In this document: piece by piece, positions 24,515 to 36,890 of the stretch | Numbering within the stretch: position 1 is the first letter of the stretch | How the letters are laid out: the number at the start of each line of letters is the position of its first letter | NCBI GenBank assembly: GCA_914767715.1 | Contig: OU612071.1 | Span: 186,001 to 250,000, forward strand | Direction: 5' to 3' | Length of the DNA: 64,000 bases | Source of the DNA: Membranipora membranacea | Lineage: Eukaryota; Bryozoa; Gymnolaemata; Cheilostomatida; Membraniporidae | Position numbers and translations under genes: made by a program | Notes under the pieces: model-generated | Seen by the model: the letters and a program-made list of their open reading frames with translations, nothing else | Told to the model about the DNA's origin: nothing | Databases searched by the model: none

Positions 24515-24573
24515 TCAAAGATTCTTGCGCAACAATTCTTCACGCATCGGAAGTAAGACATCAGCACTATCAC
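24515..24573 (-). CDS. Proposed terminal exon (exon 4) of the ANK-NTase-TPR gene
   Basis: A strong acceptor (TTTGTGTTTACAG/G) opens a 59-nt exon. It completes a split glycine codon from exon 3, adds DSADVLLPMREELLRKNL and ends at TGA (24,515-24,517). AATAAA follows 74 bp later. If exon 3 is not spliced, the protein would instead end GEKCS at 25,648. A weaker alternative acceptor at about 24,293 would also give an open end, so this exon is the best but not the only choice. Confidence 0.55.
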
Positions 24574-25044
24574 CTGTAAACACAAAGCTGATGCTTTATG
24601 TCAGTAAATCTAAGGTTGTCTAAAGGAGAATTCCAATGAGACTATCATGAGCAACAGAACTAATGACATGATCTTATCACACAATGCCTATACCAATGCT
24701 GGAATTGCTAATTATCAGCAGCAGAAATAGGAGCCACAGCTATGCTGATAGTCCAGCTATTAAATAATTAGCTAGAGTTGAGCAGAGACAGAACTACCCC
24801 AAGTCACAATAAGCAAGGGTGTATGAGGCAGAAAAGCATCCGCGTGTGTTTTAATATTTTGCCGGCACCTTTTCCCTTTAATTTTGGAAGCTATCATGAA
24901 ATATTAAACATAGGTTATTGAAAAGTACAGGTGCCCCAATGCAAGTTAGTGGCATCAAATTACCAACCCCAAAGTATTGACTGACTTTAAGCAATTTATA
25001 CGGTATTTACATATCTGAATATCTGAAAGGTGTTATATCAATGT

Positions 25045-25350
25045 GAGCCTGAGTTATATCTAAAGCTTTACAAACACATGCTTAAATGCTGAGCCTACTC
25101 GATGTGCGAGCTGAACTTCCAGGACAGTTAGGGTGAGCAAGGAAGCTGTGGTACGCAAAAAATATCTGACTTGTGACTTATATGTTTTACGCTCAATGCC
25201 GTCGATTGCAGAAGTGAAACCTGATACGGGGGTCAGATGCCATGACAGTTGTGACGAGGTGAAGGGAAATCTTACCTATGTGCACTTGTTTGGCTGAAAT
25301 GTAAGAAATAAAATGTCTGAGATTTGTGAGTAGGTTTGGTTATAATTTAA
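25045..25350 (+). repeat. Diverged fragment of the intron-2 LINE unit 5' region
   Basis: It aligns, with many differences, with 32,200-32,490 and 36,600-36,890 (shared blocks GTGAGCCTG.GTTA.ATCTAA, TCTGACTTGTG, GCTCAATG). It lies in intron 3 of the host gene. No coding is seen. Confidence 0.55.
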
Positions 25351-25664
25351 TCAATGCAGAGATGGCAGTCTCCAGGCAGTGCGACATAAGGTTTCACAAA
25401 CAAATGCCTCAGTTCAGTGATTGATACGTGGTGTCAAGATGAACTGCTGTGTATTTCTTTTGAATATTTGGACACGCTAGATTTGGAATTTTCAATCAAA
25501 TTTCATCCGATGTTGTATTGAAATTTCATTCAATTCTTTACAAGTTTAGTAACAGACCAATAGCCTCTTGACTTTTTTTGACAGGGTGCGGTTTTTTTCT
25601 GTTTATGTACTACTCTGACATCATATAAGACTTTGTGCGGATTGATCTCATGAACACTTCTCAC

Positions 25665-28494
25665 CTTTACTGCAGTGCTGACTGATATATCTATCTAAAC
25701 TCTTCTTCTCCTCACTGCGTCGTTCCTCCATCTTTCTTGCTTTTTCCTCTAGAGCTTTTGCTTGTTCATTTTGTCTGAGAGCTCTTAGAATGTTACCTCT
25801 TTCTGTCACAAGAGCAGCATACTCCTCATTACAGGAGGATTCTCTGTAAGCCTCTTCCATATAACCTTGCGCTTCAAACAGTGAATCATTTGCCTTCTTC
25901 ACGTCACCATTCTCTTTCTCTACTCCACCAATAGCCACAAGAACTCGGGCAGCATGCAGATTTGAACGATTTTCATGGTACACCTTTAAGGCCGCCATGT
26001 AATGCTTGTTTGCTAGCCCCATGTCTCCACCATTGCGCTTTGCCAAGTCACCTCGTGTTTTCTCTAGTCTCCCATAGTCTCCATGAGTCGGCTGATTTGG
26101 ATGAGCTTCGTTGAGTGTCATCTTAGCTGTCTGATACCACTGATCAATATCTTCTGGTTTTTCAGCGTCAACTGATGTCTCCACGTCACAGTCAAACAAG
26201 TTACTTCTCAGCAGGTCATCCTCTGGAAGCAGCTCAAGTCCAGGTCCCAGGTTACCAGTAGCATGCAGTGCACCTTGAATCAAGCTGATTTCACACTCAA
26301 GACTTTTCCTTCGATCATCATCAGTTATCAGCTTTTTGGTGATGTCAGAGGCAGTGTCAACATATTGCCTATGCCCAAACTTTTCTGCTAGATCAGTGAG
26401 AATTGCTACCTTTGTATTGCCGTCAACGTTTTTGTCAATTACCAATTTCAAGCCTAGAGACCGAGACTTTGTGAAGTATTGCTGAGAGATGTCCTTGTTG
26501 CCATTCTTAGCGAAAATTTCACCAATAGCATAGACACAGTGTGCTGCTTCCCTAGAAGGATTGTTAACATATTTAAGTCTGCCTTCCAAACTCAGCTGAT
26601 CGAATCCTTCAATCAAGCCTTGATCACTGCTCTTCCCGCCCGTTGCTGCATAGATAATGAGCTCCTTGAGAACTTTGAACAGCATTTGCAAAGGTTTCAC
26701 TCTATTAGGGAACAGCTGCATGAGAACTTTGGCTGTTTCAAGCAGCACAACAGCCTTTTCAAATGGTGAATTGTTTTCAGTCAAACTGTTCAGGGATATC
26801 TCACGGTGTATGGTAATAATTTTCTCATGTGATTGTTGAGTTGGATATGAATGTTTCAGAACTAACTCATACGCTTTCTTAGCATCTCTAAGCTTCCCCA
26901 TCCCGTTGTTACACCTTCCCATACCCCTGTAGACCTCAGTAAGTTTGACTCCGTACTCTGTAAGCCTCAGCCTGTCATCATGTAGACGCTGGTACAGCTC
27001 CAGGGCCTGTTTGTAGTTCTTTAACTGGAGATGAGAATGTGCCAGAGTGTAGAAAATATTCGGATCATCAGTAGCTATATCGGCTTGAACAACTTTGCTC
27101 CATTGACGACAAAAGAAGTGTGCGAGAGAAGAACTCATGGGGTTTTCATTTACCTCCATTATAGTGGCTTGCTTTATATCTTCTGCTGTCGAAAGGTTAT
27201 TCATGATGGAAAGGTGATACTGCATATCTAGGATACTCTTGCTTAGGGTGTAGAACTCCTCTGTTGCTATTCTCCAGAGTTTACGACCAACAAAGACAAA
27301 CTTCTCCTCTCCTCCATCTCTGGCCATGATTATATCTGTCTCTGTTTCCTCTGTATTCCCTGTGGTGAACTCATCACGCTTAGCGTCCATGTATAAATAG
27401 CACCTCAGACGTGAGTAGGATGCAAAGGCAAGAAGAAACTGAAGTGAGTGTGCAAAACTCCTTTTTGACTCTTTTCTCCATGTTTCCAACGTTCGCCATG
27501 AGTCACACTCTGATGAACAGTTGATGATTGCGCTGTCTAAAAGAACAAGTGATGGGAACCGATAGAGTAAAGTTTTAGCGTTCAATGTGAATCCTGCCGA
27601 ATAATCATCAAACTGAGGCTGAAATCTGTACCGATTTATGTCACTGTGCAGCATCTGCAGGCTCACACTCAGTCTGTCAGAGTTCATTTTCTTGTCTATG
27701 GACTTTCTTTTAGCCTCAAAGCTTTTGAGCAGAGTTTCTTTTTTTACATGCGAGTATATAAGAGAGGTGAATCTCAGCATAGCAGTAATATCACCTTTCA
27801 TAGCCTCTTCAGGGTCTGGGTGTTTGAAAGTTTCCTTATATACTTTACTGAGTGCACTTGGAGTAGTAAGAAACTGATTGGGATGCTCAGAATTTCCTGT
27901 CGGGACATTCCCTGATGTTTTAGTTATCCCATCGATTTGGTAGCCATGATCTCTTCCATCAACATACCATCCTGACAGTTCCTCAATGTCTAGTGAGCTC
28001 AGCTTTGTTTCCCTGAGGGCACCTATGTAGAAATATGTCATGACCGCCAGCCGCTCAAAATACTCAGTGTGACGTGCTTTCTGAATCAGAAAAAGGTACT
28101 CAATATCAGAATAAGGTGTCGCCTCACCTCTACCTAGTGAGCCTATCCCGACCACAGAGAATACACAAGGAGGCTCAGCCTTAATACTCTCTAGAGACTT
28201 CTCAACAACAAGCGCAGCGAATTCCTTCATCTTCTCATTAGAATATTTCACGAGTTGTTCCATTTCTTGGGTTTGATAATGCGGTGTCTTCCTCTCCAGT
28301 TCCGTTATCTGTTCTTTTAGCTCACTTCTAATTGAAGAGAGTCTGTCATGAAGAGCTTCAACGTTCTTGTAGAAGAACTCAGCATTTAAGTTCTCGTCAA
28401 AAAAAGTCTGGAGTGCTGCCCAGGCTCTTCTGTTCCATGGATCATCCAGTGATGAACTGAATCTCACAGCAGCTGAGTTATATAGGGTGAATGC
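25665..28494 (-). CDS. Large exon (exon 3): nucleotidyltransferase-fold domain and TPR-like repeats
   Basis: The open frame spans 28,503-25,648 (951 codons). The exon is probably bounded by an acceptor at 28,495 and a donor at 25,665/25,664. Residues of the open frame: 21-110, helical lead-in; 118-140, VGIGSLGRGEATPYSDIEYL, the GS...DxE signature of the polymerase-beta nucleotidyltransferase superfamily, closest in style to GlnD/DUF294 enzymes (GS 121-122, Asp133, Glu135). A conserved-looking WYVDGRDHG segment follows. About 480-930 is rich in TPR-like helix pairs (FYTLAHSHLQLKNYKQALELY; AAHCVYAIGEIFAKNGNKD), ending in a charged EK-rich coiled coil. No stop or frameshift occurs. The nucleotidyl substrate cannot be inferred. 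Confidence 0.9.
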
Positions 28495-28503
28495 CTGTAT
28501 CAT

Positions 28504-28992
28504 AAATATGATGATATTTCATTTAGTTTTTAAGCAATTCAGAGAAATTTTCCAACAATGGAATGGATTGATACAAACTCATTAATTTGTTGATACTAAT
28601 CAAAGTGAAGAGCTTCAAATCTCCTTCGTCTGTTCTGTCTGTCAGTAAGAGTGTGTGAGTGTGAGAGGAAGCTAAGTGTTAATGCTACCTCAAACAATAA
28701 GTATAACACCAAAAGCATCAATATCACCGTCGTTCATTCAAATGATAATTTCTAATTCATGATAGTGTTCCATTCATGACATCACACTCACAACACAAAG
28801 ATTTTACCAACTTCAGGGGGCCATGATCATTAGGGCATTTCATATATATTTATATCTCGTGAACCTATAACTATAATTGGTTGAGAAACGTTTTGAAGAA
28901 TTTTGTTTCTATAAATATTGCCAGTTTTAGCTGCATACTAAGGCTATTTAAAAGGCGGCACCGGAACTTTGCCGACCTGCCGATTGCCGATG
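28504..28992. other. Intron 2, 3' end; no feature seen
   Basis: AT-rich sequence upstream of the exon 3 acceptor. An in-frame TGA precedes the ATG at 28,501-28,503, so the exon 3 frame does not extend further here. Confidence 0.5.
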
Positions 28993-29159
28993 GGCCTGTT
29001 CTCAGATATTTCAGTCCTAGCATTTGATTTCCAACCTAAATGCAAAATGCAAGTGCATATGCTTACAGTATGCAAGTGCATATACTAACAGTACCCCCAG
29101 CACATGTTGGTAACCCATTTAGGGCAGTTAACTGACTGAACTTACCATGTTTCCTTGCT
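28993..29159 (-). repeat. 167-bp inverted repeat, left copy (intron 2)
   Basis: Reverse complement of 36,891-37,058 with roughly 90% identity by eye. The outer end is GGCCTGTTCTCAGATATTTC. The pair encloses the LINE array and DNA transposon of intron 2. Confidence 0.8.
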
Positions 29160-29924
29160 TCTTCCCCCTTCTTCCTCTCCCTTGTGAAAATTTTTCTTTT
29201 TGCATGGGGCCGCCATCTTTCTTTGAAATGTTTTGGGAAATGCGCTCTCATTCTCATTTTGAAAAGACAACCCTCATGCTTTTTGAAAGAAACATTGCCT
29301 TTTTATTGTTATTCAATAAAATACAAATGTTGGAATTTTTATCCAGTGCATTTCTCTTATTCCTTTTATGCTGCCAGGGATTTAAAAGTGTTTTGAGTTT
29401 AGTCAAAGCATGAATGAAGCTCTCTGGATTCAGGGATTTAATAAATTGTTTGTATATTTCCGAAATGTATCATAATAGATTATCGGTAGCCAGTTAAGAC
29501 AGGTTCACTATCAGCCTCTGCTGGATTGATTATCAATACCCAACTCTACATACCACTGTGTCAGCAAATTTGGCACAATGCATGAAGATATGAGTTAGGC
29601 ACTTCTGACAAGTTATAAAAACTTAAAAAGAGGTCTAGTCTACGCAGCTACAACTGTGACAATATTGTTGTTGAATCTATTGTCAAATGTCTATCACCCA
29701 TTTCGTTTAGATCAAGCCATGGTAAGCGTTTCTGTTTCATACTGTTATCAGTTTTACTGGGTTCCATTGCCTTATGATACTCGCTGCTGAAGAAAGGCTC
29801 ATTGACATGAAAAATTTTTTGCCAATTTTATTAACCTTTGGGAAGAATTATTGGTCCTAATCAACTACATATATTATATATATAGCTATGGGGTGCGACC
29901 CCTGCAAGTACTAGGGAGGGAAGA

Positions 29925-29980
29925 GGTCTAAACATAGACCTAAAAATAGTAAACCTATTTTTAGGTCTATGGGTCTAAAC
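29925..29980. repeat. Perfect hairpin flanked by 9-bp direct repeats
   Basis: GGTCTAAAC occurs at 29,925-29,933 and 29,972-29,980. Between them is a hairpin with 17-bp arms (29,933-29,949 and 29,955-29,971, CATAGACCTAAAAATAG) and a 5-nt loop. The layout resembles a tiny TIR element with target duplication, or a template-switch palindrome. Confidence 0.7.
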
Positions 29981-30649
29981 TGTTTGCATAGTATTGCTTG
30001 GTATCCTTAGTAGGCACTGATGTGTACTTGTGATAAGTATCAGTACACAGTTGTTACCATTGTCATTGATTATGATTCAGGGGCGTATGCAAGATCAACA
30101 CTAACATACACCATTTAAAATTTGTGAGAGTAATTCGGATGGTCACAGAGATTTTATTACTTCTATATCTGACTAGCAAAATACATATGACAACAATAAA
30201 TCAACAGTAAGAGTGATTTATTGACTTAATGGTCTTGTTCTGGTTTATAGTGAGGTTCAACTTGATCTGCTCGACCTCTCTGATCTTGATTCTGTACTAG
30301 CCATTAGTGATGATGATCTCGATCATATTGATGGTAAGACAAACCCTTCATTAGAAGATTCAACAGATAAAGACAGACATTAGCCAAATCAAAAATAATC
30401 TCTTGCAGTTTTGGCTTCCTCTTACATTCCTTGTTTGGATTTATTTTTGCTGTCACACTATGCCAACAATGGTTCGTAATTGGCTCTCGCTTTAGACTAC
30501 GGCCGCTGTGGCGATTTTCCCCTTCTTGAGTTGAATTCATATTTGCATGAAACGTGGTTTAATGCAGCAGTTGTCCTCTTTTTGTCAGTGAGACTGCAAC
30601 TCCAAAATATTATTCAGAAATAACTGTTAACGGTTATAACGAACTCGGA

Positions 30650-32075
30650 AATGCCATGGACTTGCGTATGCCAGAGGGGTTTCAAAAACTGAGCGTGGTA
30701 TGAAAATACACAGAACTAAGAAGGGATGCGAAGTGGTGTTAGAGAACCTCAGTGTAGATAACTCTGCACCTAAGACGGATGGTACACTGCCCCAGGTTGA
30801 AAACCACAGTGGGCAGACAACCAATTCTCAAACACCCACCGAGCATCATGGGAGCAGTTGTGAAAGGCAGGAGGCTGAGTGGCCAAAGATGAGCAGTGTC
30901 AAGACTTGGCGTGAGCTTGACGAATATGCAGTTGTTGCTCTCAACTCTGCATTGACTGGAAGCGGTGAGAAAAAGGCCAAATGACTGCCTGCTATCCTCT
31001 TTTCAATCTGTGAGGAGAAGTTTGGCTTAGTTGCGAAACGAGGTGGAACTCAGTGCACCAAAATACCAAATAGACGCCAATGTGAGAAAGGCAAACTGAG
31101 AACTCAGCAATGCGCGCTGAGAGAGAGAATGAGAAATTGCGGTGAATCAGAAAGGCATGAGCTTTCTGTATTGCTTATTGATGTCAAGGAACAAATAAGA
31201 AGGCTAGCCAGAGCTGAGGCCTTGAGGAAGAAGAGTAATTTGAAGCGAAAGAACTTGAACAATTTCATGATAAATCCATACGGATTTGCCAAGAAGTTGT
31301 TTGAGCAGAGCAAGAGTGGAGAGCTTAAGGCTTGTCAGGCAGAAGTTGAGGCACACTTGGCAAAAGTGTACGGTAACAAGAGCGAGGTGAACGCTGATAT
31401 TGCTGGGCTTAAACGTCCAACATCTCCAGGTTTCAGTTTTGAGATGGTTGATATCAAGCTTGGAGAAGTTGCACATGTAGTTACCAAGGCACGTGCCAAA
31501 ATTGCTCCAGGCATTAATGGCATCAGTTATAAGCTATACAAGAAATGTCGAGGCATACTGGAGATCTTGACTAAAGTGCTTAACCAAATCAGGAAGTCTG
31601 GCAAGATCCCAAATGAGTGGTGTTGTGCGAATGGTGTGTATATACCGAAAGAGGATAAGGCGGAGGACCTAGGGCAGTTTAGACCATTATCACTGCTAAA
31701 TGTAGAAGGCAAGATATTCTTCAGCGTTCTGGCAAAACGCCTGACAGATTATCTTATGACAAGATACGAAGATCTGGTGACACAATGCAAAGACAAAGGT
31801 TGGAATTGCGAATTATTCGCAGTGGAAGTTGGCTGCCGTGGATTCATGGCTAGATCAGCTACCAAATTTCTGACTAGAGTTGGGCTGTCGGGCAGAGAAC
31901 TCAAACAAGCCACTAAAAGCATAGTACATGAGGCAGAAAGCACATCTGCATGGATTTGGCAACAGCACTGTGTGAAGACAAAAGCTAAGTAATCCTATTG
32001 CTTGTAAGCTGGGGTTTAACACACTCACTTTGTTTTGTGGAGTTGGCCAGCATTTAATTCTTTGTTTATAATCCT
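30650..32075 (+). pseudogene. Second LINE family, unit 1 (internally deleted)
   Basis: This is a non-LTR retrotransposon-type polyprotein of the metazoan family that lacks an AP-endonuclease upstream of the RT (R2-like in layout). The frame at 31,129-31,992 has NPYGFAKKLFEQ, then APGINGISYKLYKKC, IPKEDKAEDLGQFRPLSLLN and FFSVLAKRLTDYL (early RT motifs). At about 31,768 it jumps to the C-terminal module (EDLVTQCKDKGWNCELFAVE, then VGCRGFMARSATKFL). The central RT with the catalytic residues is deleted. An upstream frame (30,700-30,984) is the N-terminal part. The 3' region to about 32,075 ends ATCCTTGTAAGG. Confidence 0.75.
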
Positions 32076-34212
32076 TGTAAGGATTAGATTGAGGGGATCA
32101 AGTGATGATTAGCAAACTGATCAGGGTAGAAGGCTAAGCGGGATTATGCCTTTAATACTCAAATTAAAGTAGTCTAATCTCTGCAGGGTGAAAAACCAAA
32201 GTGAGCCTGTGTTAGATCTAAGGCATTACAAACATAGGATTAAAAGCTTGGCCATCGCATAAAAGGCAGGCAGAGCGAGACAGGAGATCACAGTCAGCCC
32301 ACTGGCTGTAGCGCAAACAAATCATCTCTCTGACTTGTGTATGAGTTGTACTATGCTCAATGTGATGAATTTGAGTAGTGAACTATGGCACGAGGGGCGG
32401 GTGCCTTGACGATTAGCAATGTTGCGCCGATGATTTGAAGGAAAGCTAACCTCCCTGCACTGGTTTGGCTTAGAGTATAAGCATGAGAGTGATGGGGCGA
32501 ACGTTGTTACACTGAGACAATGACGAGTTGGCAGCCTCCCTGGTTGCGCAACAGCGTAAACACACCAATTATGTCAAACCACAGAAACGGACAAAATGCA
32601 CTGAGGGATCGATGAGATTGATTGAGATGCTCATCAACACACAGGGGTGGCTGCATGCTGCTGGGGCCGGCCATGAGGAGGTTGTACTAGAGAAGGCCTC
32701 GAAACAGCGCTTGACTCATGGTTTCTAGCTGAAGACCTGTGTGTTGTGCAGTGGTACGTGCACCACTGTATGTTGTATCCTGAACAATGGATTCATTGAT
32801 CCATCAGTTCAGAAGGCAGGCATCCCAGGATTCCCTGGATGTCTTGAGCATGTGAGCATGATTTGGTCAGCAATAAAATCTGCTAAACAAGCAAAATCAA
32901 ACCTTGAGGTAATCTGGTTGGATTTGGCGAATGCCTATGGTTCTGTAACGCACAGCATAATTGACCTCGCACTATGACACTTCTGGGTGCCCAACAGGCT
33001 AAGGGTTATGGTTGAGCGCTACTATAAAAAGTTCAAAATGTGATTCACTACTAAGAACTTTACCACGAGCTGGCAAGAGCTGGCAGTAGGCATCCCTATG
33101 GGATGTGCTATATCACCTATACTATTCGTTATGGTGATGGAGATAGTTATACGGAATTCACAAGGCAGTGTGAATGGGATCCAGGTTGCGAATAACCAGA
33201 TACTACCGCCGATGAGGGCCTTTATGGACGATATTACAATAATATCACCAGATAAGGCCCAGGTTGTAGAGAGATGTGCGATGCGATTCAAACCTAGCAA
33301 CAGCCGGTCCCTATCTTTGTGTAAAGGCAAACCTGTACCAAATACCTACTTCATAGCAACAGAGCATATTACCACGCTTACAGAGCAGCCTGTGAAGAGC
33401 TTAGGAAGATGGTATAGTTTACCGATCACAGCCAGGATTCGCGGAAAAGAAGTGAAAAAGCAACTCAAAAATTGTCTGTCACAAATCCAAATGATCTGGT
33501 CACACAATGCCATGACAAAGGTTGGAATTGCGAATTATTTGCAGTGGAAGGGCTGGATGCGATTGAAAAATACAAAGCCTGGATTCTCAACTTTGCACTC
33601 ATGCCTCGAATTCTGTGGCCTCTGACAGTTTATGATATTCCGCTAACACCAGTTGAGAGAATATAGCAAATGATTAACAAGCACATGCGTAAGTGGCTCG
33701 GAGTTCCAAGGAGCTTCAACACTAATGCACTGTATGCCAGTTCTTTACTCTTTCACTACCTATGAAATCGCTTGTGGAAGAGTACAAAACATCAAAGGCG
33801 AGACTGGATATGATGTTGAACGAGTCACCAGACCAGGTAATAAGGGAATGTGCTCCAACACTTGACACTGGTAAAAAATGGTCTGTCACAAATCCAAATG
33901 ATCTGGTCACACAATGCCATGACAAAGGTTGGAATTGCGAATTATTTGCAGTGGAAGTTGGCTGCCGTGGATTCATGGCTAGATCAGCTACCAAACTTCT
34001 GACTAGAGTTGTGCTTTCAGGAAGAGCACTCAAACAAGCCACAAAAAGCATAGTACATGAGGCAGAAAGCGCATCTGCATGGATTTGGCATAAGCACTGT
34101 GTGAAGACAAAAGCTAAGTAATCCTATTACTTGTAAGCTGGGGTTTAACACACTCATTTTGTTTTGTGGAGTTGGCCAGCATTTAATTCCTTTTGTTATA
34201 ATCCTTGTAAGG
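32076..34212 (+). pseudogene. Second LINE family, unit 2 (head to tail after unit 1)
   Basis: It starts with an untranslated part (32,090-32,520) and keeps the RT section missing in unit 1. The preserved motifs are GFIDPSVQKAGIPGFPGCLE, LEVIWLDLANAYGSVTHS (first catalytic Asp), VGIPMGCAISPILFVMVM and AFMDDIT (the xxDD box, Met in place of Ala/Val). The C-terminal module lies at 33,762-34,121. There are stops and frameshifts at 32,728, 32,975, 33,040 and 33,625. A 77-bp piece of the C-terminal module (33,881-33,957) is also present at 33,474-33,550 inside the thumb. It is inactive. Confidence 0.75.
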
Positions 34213-36480
34213 GTAGGTACGAAAAACTGAACCACGAACTACAAACCCTCTAAAAACCGAACTCAGGATTATCCTCTCCTGCTTTAATCAATTTGCTCAA
34301 AGTTTAAATTGTCAGTAGCCAATGAAATGTCATGTTTTTGATAAGTGACCAATAATATAACAGACATCAAACTTTGACTTTTAATAGAGCTCATTGCATC
34401 CTAACTAGGTGCACAAGCTCAAAGTCACTTGATGAAAAATTATGGAGAGCAAGATGGCACAGTTTGGTACACACCAAGCAGATGTCAAATTAGTCATGAT
34501 GAATCCAAATGAACTTTTGCATTGGAGAGAGGAATGGTTTGACTATATATTCCTGCAAGTTTGAAAATGATGGAAGTATGTGGAGCTACTACAGAAGGCT
34601 GTAATGGAGGACACACCTCACTTATTTATTAGAAATGGTCACAGTTTAATAAATTGGAGCTCCTTTGACTCGTCACAGGAGGAGCAGAAGGCTGCCACCT
34701 GAATCATCACATCTCAACAGAGTTAACAAGTATGTACTATGGGTGTTGACCTATCTTGGAATATTGTTTTGAAGGTTCATGGCTGTTCTTTGGTTTCAAA
34801 CCAATGAATGAACTAAACCTCAGTTTAGTTCATTATTCAAACAAAGCATGAGGGGGAAAGTAGGACCTCTAATATACATTATAATTCTTCTATAAAAAAT
34901 TGAGCTTATTTACTATATAACTATAACTGTTAGGTCTTACATACAGCATTTCGTGCTACTCTAAGAGATATCGGATCAGTGTTGCCTCTCTGAAGTTTAC
35001 ATTAGCTTGATCAGGCTTGATCATCTATGAAATGATTCTATGAAAGTGGTTAGCAAATACTATATTAACTGCATATTGCAATAACTTACATAAGAAATCT
35101 TGTGTTTGTAGATATCAATGTGGGCCCTTACTCATTACAACTTCAGCTATTGATTTCTCTGACTCGTACCACAGAATACCAAAAAATGCCTGTTTTTCTA
35201 ATTTTGGTCAGATGGTCAGACTAACATGCTCAATGCTGTACTATAGCTGTGTAACGAATTCAGGTTCAAGCTCTGGTGGCCCGGACTAAACTGATAATGA
35301 TAATATCCTAGTCTTCTGCAACGGCCTCGTGTAAACCAACTACATTGTAATTAAGCTGCAAGTTGGGTCAGGTATGTACCAAAATTAATTGGTGTATTAT
35401 TCATTTTATCCCAGCCGAGCATGATTGATAGATGTAATGTGGTGTGAACTTCACCAGTCACCACTAGCAATAAAAAAGCAAATAATATTAACCGGCAATG
35501 ACGAAACGGGAAGCTTGCCTCATGCTGCCCTAAAGCTATGAGTAGAGCGCAGTGAGCAAAAAGTTAGTTATAAATTTTAACTGATAATAACATGACATAA
35601 TATCAAACAAATCTCTTTGAATTTGAATGTGATATTTTCTGTTTTTTTTTTAGTTACGCAGTACCAGAAGACACAGCACAAACCTCGTGATAGCTGGTGT
35701 GCAACAGTTATGGCTTGATAGTTAGCTTACTGTCATTAATAACATACATTGCCACTGGATAGGAACTGCTTTATGTCCCCAATGGTCTACCATCACATGT
35801 GTATTCACAGCCATGAATGCTCACACTTCAGTAATAATCCACCTGGGCCATTACTATTTTCTCAGGCCTTTTGTCTGCCTCTCATTTTGCCTCTATTTCA
35901 GGCACCATTATATACAAATAAGTTCATTGAATACACGTGTAAACACCATCAACAGTCTCTTCTCTGAACCATTACCCTTATTTGAATGCGCATATAATAT
36001 GTTATCTGCTTGGATCACCTTATCACTCAAACAGTGCAATGATCACATAAACAGAGTATTTGCAAGCATCATTTAGTAAGTAAAAGGATCACTGCGTGCA
36101 TTTGTGCATAATCACTCAATTTTCCAGGATCATGGTTACAATCACTTAGTTTGAACCTGGTGGCTCCCAGCTCTCCGGAACCTCTGTCTCAATCTTGAAA
36201 TCGTTCAAGCCATGATCTAGCCTGGCGTCTTCTCTAGAACAAAATTCCCTTCTTTGTTCAGTCGGAGACAAACTCCCTGCTCCCCTCCCTATTCCCTTCC
36301 CTCTCTCCCTGCTCCTATGTCCTAAATTCTCTGCTGGGATTGGAGTTGTCCTCTACCATTTGCCAAAGTGCAAGAGAGGATAACTGTTCATCAAAGTTTT
36401 GACATTTTGTTACAAAGATCATCATTGGACGAAATTATGTTCGTAGCTTGTGAGTTCGTGGTTCGGTTTTTCGTACCTAC
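34213..36480. mobile_element. 2.27-kb DNA transposon, non-autonomous, in the LINE array
   Basis: The 28-bp terminal inverted repeats are 34,213-34,240 (GTAGGTACGAAAAAC...) and 36,453-36,480, with one mismatch near the middle. It splits the LINE unit boundary, which reads CCTTGTAAGGATTAGA when uninterrupted (near 32,070) and is found on the two sides here. The target duplication is not clear; at most two or three G-rich bases are shared. No transposase is recognised. One short open stretch from 34,442 (MESKMAQFGTHQADVKLVM...) is unassigned. Confidence 0.8.
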
Positions 36481-36890
36481 CGGGATTAGAATGAGGGGAT
36501 TAAGTGATGATAAGCAAACTGCTTGGGGTAGAAGACTAAACAAGATTATGCCTTTAATACTCAAATTAAAGTAGTTTAATCTCTGCAGGGTGAAAAATCA
36601 AAGTGAGTCTGAGTTAGATCTAAGGTATTACAAACATAGGATTAAAAGCTTGGCCCTCGCATAAAATGCAGGCAGAGCGAGACAGGAAATCACAGTCAGC
36701 CCACTGGCTGTAGCGCAAACAAGTCATCTCTCTGACTTGTGTATAAGTTGTACTATGCTCAATGTGGTGAATTTGAGGAGTGAACGAGTGGCACGAGGGG
36801 CAGGTGCCTTGACGATAGCGACTTTGCGCCGATGAGTTGATGGAAAGCAAACCTCCCTGCACTGGTCTGGCTTAGAGTATAAGCATGAAT
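36481..36890 (+). repeat. Second LINE family, unit 3 (5' region only)
   Basis: It repeats 32,076-32,490 closely (GATTATGCCTTTAATACTC, then CTCTGCAGGGTGAAAAA, and so on), so the array continues head to tail beyond the inserted transposon. It stops at about 36,890, where the 167-bp inverted repeat begins. Confidence 0.8.

Noticed and set aside
26479-27915. Plus-strand ORFs inside the large exon 3
   Set aside because: Antisense shadows of a 951-codon frame with recognisable domains.
30304-30540. 78-codon minus ORF (MNSTQEGENRHSG...) in intron 2
   Set aside because: Considered as an alternative first exon for the TPR part. The start context is ordinary, no clear donor was found, and the phase-matched exon at 37,225 explains exon 3 better.
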